Shown here piece by piece: positions 12,569 through 24,491 of a DNA stretch of 64,000 bases. Every line of letters starts with the position of its first letter. Positions within the stretch are counted from its first letter, which is position 1. Origin of the DNA: Reclinomonas americana ATCC 50394 (taxonomy: Eukaryota > Jakobida > Jakobea > Jakobida); NCBI GenBank assembly GCA_048213135.1, contig PS015097.1, positions 326,678 through 390,677 of the forward strand, given 5' to 3'. The notes below the pieces were generated by a model. That model made no database searches. It saw nothing but the letters and a program-made list of their open reading frames with translations, and was not told the origin of the DNA. The position numbers were made by a program, and so were the translations under genes.

Positions 12569-12594
12569 GCACACACGCAGCTTGACGATGCCAT
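11729..12594 (-). CDS. Double CDGSH iron-sulfur protein with C-terminal membrane anchor (CISD3-like)
   Basis: Six exons with consistent phases: 12594-12573, 12500-12414, 12260-12236, 12156-12054, 11999-11975, 11919-11729; about 150 residues. The first CDGSH motif is WCACGLSSTQPFCDGSH (C-x-C-x2-S-x3-P-x-C-D-G-S-H) and the second is LCMCKQTKTPPYCDGSH; each is assembled exactly across introns, which strongly supports the model. Each motif would ligate one 2Fe-2S cluster through three Cys and one His. Two motifs in one chain is the CISD3 (inner NEET) arrangement, which is a soluble mitochondrial protein in animals. Here a hydrophobic helix (YSLIGAGIAAVAILGAVAY) followed by a short basic tail ends the protein, suggesting tail anchoring, perhaps in the mitochondrial outer membrane (inference). 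The 22-nt first coding exon is the least certain part. It lies 55 bp downstream of a PhzF-family gene on the same strand. Confidence 0.88.
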
Positions 12595-12649
12595 GACTCG
12601 TTTGCGAAGAGAATGCGATTGATGTGGACAGAGGACGACCGAGCTTCGT

Positions 12650-13778
12650 TCACTTCAACACTTCGGGTACGCGGATCTCGCCGACGCTGTACGTCTGCGC
12701 GGTGCCTCCCAGTAGCACGCGATCGCCGTCCAGACGGAGACGAAGGAACGAATAGCCGCGACGCCGCGAGGACTGGCAGGCGCGAACTTCCGAGCGCCCG
12801 AGTCGTGCGGCCCAGAACGGCGCAAGGGTGCAGTGCACCGATCCAGTGGCGGGGTCCTCGGGTATGCCTGGTGGGATTGTGTCAGCATGTAACAAACCGC
12901 ATGAGCAGCAGAGGCGAACCTATCGAGGGAACAAAGAACCGCGACACAAAGTCAACTCCTGCACGAAGAGCAAGCATTTTAGCGCAGGTTCGCGTGCAGA
13001 ACCAGCAGGCTTCCACTCACCCTTGTCGGCGGCCAGTGCCTCCGAGGCCGGGGCGGTGACAACCACTCCAAATGGACGACCCTCCAGAGCGAGAATGGCC
13101 TCCATGTTGGGTTGCAGGCGCTCCAGTTGCTCCTGCGAGCGGACGAGCACCAGCACGTCACGAGCGCCACCAAACACCTGACAGCCTTCCGTGTCATCCC
13201 CAAGGCCCACAGCGGCTAGTGCAGGAGCTGCTTCTGCCGCTGGACTTGGTTCGGAGCGCGGCGGCATCGCAGGAAAGTCCATCCACAACAGGCTGTCGTC
13301 GTCACGTGACACCGTCTGCACGTGCATGTGGTGAGTTCCGCATGCTTCCCCGCTCTCCACCGTGGTCCGCTGCTCACCAGTACGCCACTGTGCCGTGTCT
13401 GGAAGCGCACTTGCGGCCGCGTGTACCCCAGCTCGGTCCACAGTACATGCGCCGCTGCCTGCGTTGCGTGACCGCACAGATTGACCTCGGCGATCGGCGT
13501 CATCCAACGCAAATGGAAGTCCACATCGTCGCGGCCGACAGCCGGTACGATGAACGCGGTCATGGGCATGCTGTTCTCCTCGGCAATGGCCTGCAGAGTG
13601 GCATCGGAGATCGGAAACTCACCTGTGCATGCACGTGCACACTCAGTGGATTGCTTTGGTAATCACAGTCATGACAGTTACCATCGGTGGCAGTCGGTTG
13701 CAGCATACTCACAGCGGCCGGGTTGCCACGAAAGACCTCATCGGCAAAGGCGTCGACAATGACAGACGGCAGGCGCAT
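12650..13778 (-). CDS. PhzF-family isomerase-like protein, copy A, catalytic Glu missing
   Basis: Five exons from the ATG at 13778 to TGA at 12650. The first ends near 13713 after FRGNPAA; others end at 13378 and begin at 13315, and a short exon encodes VDFVSRFFVPSIG. Family hallmarks (phenazine biosynthesis PhzF-like, diaminopimelate-epimerase fold) include the start VDAFADEVFRGNPAA, NLCGHATQAAAHV carrying the conserved His, and GIPEDPATGSVHC carrying the conserved Asp and Ser. In PhzF the catalytic acid/base is a Glu in a motif resembling LSET; here the matching stretch reads AEENSMPMTAF, so that Glu is Met, whereas the neighbouring copy B keeps LSET. It may be inactive or have another role. 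Members of the family occur widely outside phenazine producers and their substrates are mostly unknown. Length about 300 residues, normal for the family. Confidence 0.88.
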
Positions 13779-13856
13779 GGCGGATTTTTAACGCTCGGAA
13801 AAACAGACATGACAACTCGACGTGCGACGTTTGCTGCTCATTCACTGCCGCCTCTT

Positions 13857-15013
13857 TCAGCTGACCTCACGTACGCGGATCTCGCCGACGCTGTACGTTT
13901 GTGCGGTGCCTCCCAGTAGCACGCGATCGCCCTCCAGACGAAGTCGGAGGAACGCATGGCCTCGACGCCGCGAGTACTGGCAGGCGCGCACTTCTGGGCG
14001 CCCGAGTCGTGCGGCCCAGTATGGTGCCAGTGTGCAGTGCACCGAGCCGGTGACAGGGTCCTCGGGAACACCTGTGGATCATATCAGCAAGAGCTGTTTG
14101 TCACTGTTGGAGTACAGGAAGAACAACACACCCATGGCCGGGGCAAAGAACCGCGACACAAAGTCACTTCCTGCACACAACAATAGAGAGTAGCGTTCAG
14201 CGCAGGTGCCTCATGCAGAATCAGCACGCTTCCACGAACCCTTGTCGGCGGCCAGTGCCTCCGAAGCAGGGGCGGTGACAACCACCGCAAAGGGACGGCC
14301 GTCGAGAGCGAGAATGGCCTCCATGTTGGGTTGCAGGTGCTCCAGCTGCTCCTGCGAGCGGACGACCACCAGCACGTCACGAGCGCCACCAAACACCTGA
14401 CAGCCTTCGGTGTCGTCGCCCAGGCCCACAGCTGCCAACACGGGCGCGGCCTCGGCCGCCGGACTGGGCTCGGAACGTGCGGGCACTGCGGGGAAGTCCA
14501 TCCACAGCAGGCGGTCGTCATCCTCACCACCACGTGTCACCGTCTGCATGCAATTTTGCAAGGTGGTGAGCTCCGCATGCTTCTTCCGCGCTCTCCACTT
14601 GTCTGCTGCTCACCAGCACGCCACTACATCGCGTCTGGAAGCGCACTTGCTGCTTCGCGTAGTTGAACTCGGTCCACAGTGCATGCGCAGCCGCCAGAGT
14701 GGCATGACCGCACAGATTGACCTCGGCAGTCGGCGTCATCCAGCGCAAGTGATAATCAATGTCGTCGCGGCCGACAGCCGGCACGAGGAACGACGTCTCC
14801 GACAAGTTGTTCTCCTCGGCAATGGCCTGCAGAGTGGCATCGGAGACGGGATACTCGCCTGTGCGCGCACGCAATGAATGACTGACTGCATCCGCCGCGA
14901 TGGTCATCATGGTTACCGTCGGTGGCAGTCGGCTGCAGTACACTCACGGCGGCCGGGTTGCCACGGAAGACCTCATCGGCAAAGGCGTCGACAATCACGG
15001 AGGGCAGGCGCAT
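13857..15013 (-). CDS. PhzF-family isomerase-like protein, copy B, catalytic residues intact
   Basis: ATG at 15013, TGA ending at 13857, with the same five-exon layout as copy A, 78 bp downstream. Protein segments: MRLPSVIVDAFADEVFRGNP, YPVSDATLQAIAEENNLSET (catalytic Glu present), FHLRWMTP-type strand (here YHLRWMTP), NLCGHATLAAAHALW, then WMDFPAVPARSEPSP and EDPVTGSVHCTLAPYWA. Exon borders, intron phases and long exon stretches match copy A, so the two arose by tandem duplication after the introns were in place. The family's usual length is about 280-300 residues. Known members isomerise or epimerise small acids; nothing nearby identifies the substrate here. The donor of the first exon is ambiguous between GTGAGT and a site five bases later. 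Confidence 0.9.
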
Positions 15014-15254
15014 GCTTTCAACCACGTTCGAAATCGGAACTGCTCGCAGGACTGACTGACAACGAAGCAAGCGCAGTTGTCTCCAGTCCACACAGCATCA
15101 AACAAACACCAGTCTTGACGGCGGCAGCAGAGTGTGCGAACTGCAATCTGCATCGCCTGTTGACCACAGCCATCACAGTTCATTGCGTGCGACGCTGCCT
15201 CCGTTGTGACTTTCTCTACGCTCTCCTCCTGCCCCTCACCAATTACAACTATTC
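15014..15254. other. Intergenic region
   Basis: 241 bp between the MCM2 stop codon and the start of PhzF copy B, both on the minus strand. It must hold the MCM2 3' end and the copy B promoter. No further gene is seen. Confidence 0.6.
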
Positions 15255-19006
<3,752 letters not shown>

Positions 19007-19314
19007 TTTCCGATGCGCGAGTGAATGAAGAGAGCGCACGCACGCACGCATGCACACACACAGAGATGCACACACACAAACACACACTCGCTCTTATGCA
19101 CAAAAGAGTGGCAAGCAGCGTTGCACTCACTCACCATTCGCGACACTCAAATTCACGCTCGACAAAGCACACACTCGCACGCACACACACGCAAAGACGC
19201 AGAGAGAAAGCGAGCGCACACAAGAGAGCACAAGCAACCGCGGAACAACGCAATGTGGCGATGATGAAAAACGCGATGTCGACCGAGTGACGGAGTGGAC
19301 GGTCGATTCAGCCA
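19007..19314. promoter_or_regulatory. Shared upstream region of MCM2 and the NF-YA-like gene
   Basis: 308 bp between the divergent starts at 19006 (minus) and 19315 (plus). It is rich in CACA and GCAC repeats (about 19030-19200). A GCCAAT element lies just at the plus-strand start (GCCAATG). I see no clear TATA box. Confidence 0.4.
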
Positions 19315-19751
19315 ATGTCACAAGGTGCGTGCTCACGTTCTCTCCACGTGTGTGTGCCTCTTGCTGTCTCTCACACACGTGCAGAGTTGTTTCCTGTGCC
19401 GCCTGAGCTGCTGGCATTCAGCGATCCATCGGTGAGCGCGCTCTTCTCTCGCTTGCTGTGTTGTCAACTCGCCCGCGCTCACGTGCAGCACACAGTGGAT
19501 CCCGCACCCGTTTCCCACAGACTATGGACTCGTGAGACCGGTTCGCACACACATACACGCACTCTTCTCTCTCTCCCTGACGACCATCACAGTTGCGGAT
19601 TGTGCGCGTGCGACCGCCGACACCGCCAATGGAGTACGCGCCCGCCGACTTGCAGTCCTCCGGCGGCGTCTGCTACATCAACGAGCGCCAGTACGCACGC
19701 ATCATTGCGCGTCGCAACTATCGCCCTCCACCACGATCTGCACGACGATAA
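19315..19751 (+). CDS. Small NF-YA-like protein with only the NF-YB/C-contact helix
   Basis: Four exons: 19315-19324, 19385-19431, 19496-19531, 19593-19751; joins agree in phase and give 83 residues. The C-terminal part contains GVCYINERQYARIIARR, which matches the NF-YA subunit-association (A1) helix pattern Y-[VI]-N-x-[KR]-Q-Y-x-R-I-[IL]-x-R-R. In NF-Y this helix binds the NF-YB/NF-YC histone-fold dimer. The second conserved block, which reads CCAAT DNA, is absent: the protein ends ten residues after the helix in RPPPRSARR. The N-terminus is Pro-rich and hydrophobic (FPVPPELLAFSDPS, WIPHPFPTDYGL). If made, it could occupy NF-YB/C without binding DNA (inference). The stop codon is 3 bp from the ARL2 stop on the other strand. 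The 10-nt first exon is the least certain part. Confidence 0.7.
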
Positions 19752-19754
19752 TGT

Positions 19755-19992
19755 TCACTCGAGGAGGAAGAGTCGCGAGGAGATGTCGGCGACGATCCAG
19801 TCGATGCCGTCGGCGAGGCCGTCGCCCGTGACGGCACTGCACGGCACAATGTGCCAATGTCTGCTGCCACTGACCGCGCTCTCTTGCAAGCCGAGTGCCT
19901 CGGCGATCTCGTCGCTCGACAGCGCGCCACTCAGGTCTTGCTTGTTGGCAAAGATGAGCAGGGAGGCGCCGGCGAGTTTCTGCGCAAGGAGG

Positions 19993-20031
<39 letters not shown>

Positions 20032-21156
20032 TGAGTAAACATGCGGGGGCAGAAGGAACTGGCACAACACAAGAGCGAGAGGGACAAGGACACTGGCACA
20101 TCACTCACAAGCAAGCGAGGGTGCAACGAAGAGAGATTGACATCGAGAGAGAAGTAAGAGAGGGACAAGGACACTGGTACATCACAGAGTGGCACTCACA
20201 AGAGAGTAAGAGAGTGAGGGTACACCGAAGAGGGAAGGATCCTGATACTACCACGCCTTGGGTTGACGCGAGAGAAGAAGCACAAGGACGCTGGCAATCC
20301 TCTTACGAGCGAGGGCACAACGAAGAGAGAGACAAGGATCCTGATGCTGCCACGCCTTGGGTTGACGCGAGAGAAGAAGCACAAGGACGCTGGCAATCCT
20401 CTTACGAGCGAGGGTACAACGAAGAGGGAAGGAGCCTGATGCTACCACGCCTTGGGTTGACGCGAGAGAAGAAGCACTAAGACGCTGGCAGTCCTCTTGC
20501 AAGCGAGGGTGCAACAAAGAGAGACAAGGATCCTGATACTTCCACGCCTTCCGCTGAACACGGGAGAGAGACGCACCTCCTCCTTGAGCAGATTGTGCAG
20601 CTCCTCGCGACAATCCTGCAGGCGCATACGATCGGCCGAGTCGACGACCCACACCAGACCATCAGTCTGCTCAAAGTAGTTGCGCCAGTATGAGCGGATA
20701 GTCTGCTGACCGCCCACATCCCACACATTCAGCTTGAAGCTGTGCACCAAGCAAGTCAGTGCGTGTGCGATCATTGAAGACAACTGACGCGCGCACGCGC
20801 ACGCAAGATCGTACTTTTTGTATTCCAGTGTCTGGTGGTGGCAAAAGGTGAGTGAGTACGTGAGTCAATGAGTGTTTACAACAAAAGAAGAGTGGAGGGG
20901 AGAGTGGATACCTTGATGTTGAAGCCGAGTGTGGGTGAGATGGTGTCAATGGGCTCGCCGTTGAACTTCTTCACACATGTTGTCTTGCCTGCGTTGTCCA
21001 GACCACTGCCGACATAACACACAGAGAGTGTGAGAGATGAGAGGAGGGGTGTTGCGCTGGTGCGCGCGAAAACACAATGATCGTACAGAACAGCATGAGC
21101 AGGCGCATTTCCTTTTCTTTTTGCTTGAGCTTCTTGAGGATGGTGAGGAGTCCCAT
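19755..21156 (-). CDS. ARL2: ADP-ribosylation factor-like small GTPase, ARL2 type
   Basis: Five exons (21156-21092, 21005-20912, 20831-20815, 20739-20577, 19979-19755), in phase; 187 residues against 184 for human ARL2. Begins [20 protein letters not shown], a strong ARL2 signature. G1 is GLDNAGKTT, switch I carries [13 protein letters not shown]3 is WDVGGQQT, G4 is ANKQD, and G5 lies in CSAVTG. All nucleotide-binding residues are present, as is Gly2. In animals and yeast ARL2 works with tubulin-folding cofactors and with PDE6D/BART-type effectors; the role here is inferred from family. Exon 3 is only 17 nt and encodes TLEYK; its phases match on both sides. Intron 4 (19980-20576) contains a minisatellite. 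Confidence 0.97.
20235..20570. repeat. Minisatellite of about 97 bp units in ARL2 intron 4
   Basis: Direct repeats begin with AAGGATCCTGAT-like sequence at about 20235, 20334, 20429 and 20526, giving spacings of 99, 95 and 97. Each full unit continues with CACGCCTTGGGTTGACG, AGAAGAAGCAC and CGCTGGCAATCCTCTTAC. The fourth copy is partial. A looser GAGAGGGACAAGGACACTGG repeat precedes it (20070-20200). Confidence 0.9.
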
Positions 21157-21322
21157 GGTTGCTATACACACACGCACTCGCACACTGAAGACAGACGGCA
21201 ACTGAAGAACGATCGGCGGGACATTGCATCATTGCAGGACTTGCCACCATCGTGCCTTTTTCCATCGTTGCTTTCATTACACACACATAGTTTCACCTGT
21301 TTTTTTCTTTTGCGCCTTCTTT
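21157..21322. other. Intergenic region
   Basis: 166 bp between the ARL2 start and the stop codon of the CCDC24-like gene upstream on the same strand. Nothing else is seen. Confidence 0.6.
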
Positions 21323-23378
21323 TCACAATCCATCCTCGCGATACTCCTCCACCAAACGTCGCAGGCGATGTACGCTTCCTGGTCTTTGCTTGGGCACAGG
21401 AGCGTCGGCGACAGTCGCCAGCGGTGGAGTGGGCTTGCGTTGTGGTGAGCGGGAGGGACGACGGGTCGAGTGTGGTGGAGGTGGCGTGCCTGGCGGCTTG
21501 GGAGCGGACGCCGAGGCACCGGCACCGTAGATGGTCGAGGGCGGCGATTGTGGCGGTGAGGGTGACTCGGCCACTCGATCGTCGGGCACTGGCGGCCGTG
21601 TGGCACGGGCGAGTGGGGGAGCCACCGCGGCGACTGCATCTGAGCGTTGTCGCAGGAGGTGAGTGGAAAGAGCCGGCATAAAAAATGAAACAACACAAGA
21701 AAACACCGACCTATCCGTCGATTGCTGACGGTTGGTAGCCTCTCCACAAACTCCCGCTGCTGCGCCTCCTCCCACTTGCTCTGTCGTACGCACAAGGATC
21801 AGCAGAATGTTTCGGCTGTGATGACGTGATGCAACGGCGCACACCTGCAACGTGGACTCGAGTTCACGCATCTCCTGCAGTGTTGGCTCGGCGTCCTCAT
21901 CGGCCTCGACCCTATCCCTGAACTCAATCTCCTTCTCGATGCACTCTTGCACAAACTCAATGTCCTCCATCAGCGTTCTCCTCTCGTCCTCAAAAGCCAC
22001 CCGCAGCGTGTTGACAGCCTGCTGGATCTTGTCGACAGTGAGGTGGTCGCGCAACTGTGTGAGGGGAGGAGAGATCGTCAGGCACGCTTTGTGTTGCGTC
22101 GACGATTCACTCGCGCAGTGACGCACATCGGCCAGTGTTTCCCGCTGTGAGTGACTGGTGGCGGCGCGCGGTGTGTCACGTTCCGTGCCTGTGCGACACA
22201 AACAAAGAATGGAAGTGAGCAAGTAGTGCACGGCAGGCATGCTGCGTGTCGGCTCCGGGACTCACCGCTCAGTGCGGGCGCCGAATCCGGACGGGCGGAC
22301 CGTGGTCTCGCGGTGGAGGGGCGTGAGGGGGGTGATTTGCTGGGTGTCTCGTCGCCCAACACGAATTCCACTGCGCGGAAAGAGAGGGAAAGTCAGGAAC
22401 AGGAGAAGGGGGAAAGGGCGAGGAAGGGGAAGGGGAAGGGAGGGAAGGGAGGAAAGAGGGACAACGAGCTGGAAGGATGATGGAAGCAAGAGGAGGAGAA
22501 CAGGGGGAAGAGGGAGAAGGGTGGAGGGAGGCAGGAAACTGGATTAAAGATGAGCACGTGGCGACTGAGCGAAGCAGAGAGTGCGCGGAGAGAGAGAGAG
22601 AGTAAAGAAAGAATAGAGGGTGAGTGCAACGGAAACAGAGAATGCAAGAGGGACCAAGAGAGAGATAGGAACGGGAGCAAGACGGAGACTGAGTGTGAAG
22701 AACGAGGTGCGAGAAACGTGCATAAAAGAGAAGGGACACGCAGGGAAAAGGTGACTGAGTGTGCAGCAGAAGGTGAGAGCATCGTGTATGCATGAGTGAG
22801 AGAGGTACCCAGAAGAAGGTGAGACAGAGAGAAGCGACGTTGGAGACAGCGAGCAGCAGCTGGAGAAAGCGACTTGTAGAATACGAAACAGACAGCCTGC
22901 TGGCGTGGCGTCTCTGGTCTCAACAGCTGCTCCACCGGCTTTCCCTTCTGCGCTCGCGACAATCACAGAGTGAGTGCGCCAGACGCAAGTGCGGGAGGAA
23001 CAGGGCGGGTGGATGCACCTTTTGAAAGTTCTGCACCAAAATCTTGATCTCGTGTCGCAGGTACTGCTGCACCGGACCACGTGTGTTCAGGAACGACCGA
23101 GTGTTGCGTTTCCTTTCTCTGCGCACGTGCGAGGATCGTGAGTCGAGAGAAGCAGAGAGATAATCAGAGTGACGCAAACCGTTGCAAGTCAATCTCCTCG
23201 CGAAAGCCCGCCAGGATGTCCAGCAGCGCCGTGAGTTCCTCGAATAGTGACTGCGAATGGCGGGAGAATGAGAGGGAGAGAGAAGGAAGAGACAAGAGGT
23301 TATTTGTGATCTTACTCCATGTTGTCACTCTTCGCACAATCACGCACGCATGTCTTTCTACTGCTGCTGTTGTGACGC

Positions 23379-23429
<51 letters not shown>

Positions 23430-23532
23430 CTCAATCGCTCTCATCTGTGATCTTTCAGCTCTCTGCTCATCTTCTTCTCTCATCCTTCTGTTTATTCTCA
23501 CGCCATACTCATACTTCGGAGAGCTGGAGATG

Positions 23533-23563
<31 letters not shown>

Positions 23564-23853
23564 CGCAGGAGGAAGAGAAGAGAGTGCTTGTGAGATGTAA
23601 AGAGGACATGAGTGCGATTGAGAGAGAGAGAGCAAAGGAGGCGTCCGTAGCGTCTCTCTACTTTCTCCTTCTATTCTCCCACTCTCTTTCTCTCTCTCTC
23701 TCTCACAGACACATTCTGGCGTGTCAAATAGACAGAACAGGAAGAGGAAGTGGATGTGTGACGAATGATAAAGAACGCGATTGAGAGAGAGAGAGAGCAA
23801 AGGAGTCGTGCGTGTGTGTGTGCGTCTCTCTCCCACCCTTCTCCTTCTATTCT

Positions 23854-23884
<31 letters not shown>

Positions 23885-23991
23885 ATTCTCACGTTCAGAG
23901 AGAGAAAGAGAGCAGCAAGATGAAAAGCGAGATGTGAAGGATAAAGAGGACACGAGTGCGATAGAGAGAAGGCAGAGAAGGCGTGTCTGCC

Positions 23992-24023
<32 letters not shown>

Positions 24024-24351
24024 TCTCTCTCTCTCTCCCTCTCTCTCACACCCTTCTCCTCCCCTCTCCTCCCTCCCCCTTCTCCCTCTCCCCACCACTC
24101 ACCTCATTCTCCGCCAACAACTTCCCGCCAATCGCCCTCCGCACCTCCGCCCTCTCCGACACCGGCACATCACTCTCCAGCACATTCCACAGCAGCTCAT
24201 GCGCATCGCGAAACGCCAACAGCGGCACCACATCCTCCAACACCTCACTCGACGACGACACAGACGACCGCCCAGACACAACCTCACTGCCTCCTTTTCC
24301 AACAGCAGCGTCACCAGACCACGACGAGATGCGCATGAGACTCGTCGCCAT
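21323..24351 (-). CDS. Coiled-coil protein resembling CCDC24
   Basis: ATG at 24351, TGA ending at 21323. Exons found: 24351-24103, 23250-23180, 23118-23019, 22947-22890, 22370-22266, then exons around 22198-22130, 22058-21846, 21780-21711 and a last one from about 21646; about 414 residues. The order of conserved pieces follows animal CCDC24: an N-terminal helix ELLWNVLESDVPVSERAEVR, GGKLLAENESLFEELTALLD, VQQYLRHEIKILVQNF, then LTVDKIQQAVNTLRVAFEDE and EDIEFVQECIEKE. The C-terminus is Pro/Ser-rich and ends VHRLRRLVEEYREDGL. The match is from memory of the family and needs a search. Several introns are AG/CT microsatellites (23380-24050). The gene is divergent from the kinase gene with only 140 bp between starts. 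No enzymatic motif is seen. Confidence 0.65.
23380..24060. repeat. TG and CT/AG microsatellite cluster in an intron
   Basis: A 46-base TG array (about 23381-23427) is followed by several short AG and CT runs and two imperfect copies of a roughly 250-bp block (GATTGAGAGAGAGAGAGCAAAGGAG at about 23617 and 23780, each followed by CTCCTTCTATTCTCCCACTC). It lies in the 852-nt first intron of the CCDC24-like gene. Confidence 0.8.
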
Positions 24352-24491
24352 CTCTCTCAACGATCAAAGTGACTGGACAATGCAACTGCCGCGAGCCTCG
24401 TCTGTCCCTCATCGACCGTCCTTCGTTGCATTGTGTTTCGTTGCTGCGCCGCCTTCCCTTTGTTGTTGTTGTTGCGATCCGCCGCCCAAAA
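24352..24491. promoter_or_regulatory. Short bidirectional promoter region
   Basis: 140 bp between divergent start codons at 24351 (minus) and 24492 (plus). It must contain both promoters. No TATA box is evident; a GTTGTTGTTGTTGC stretch lies near the plus-strand start. Confidence 0.45.
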
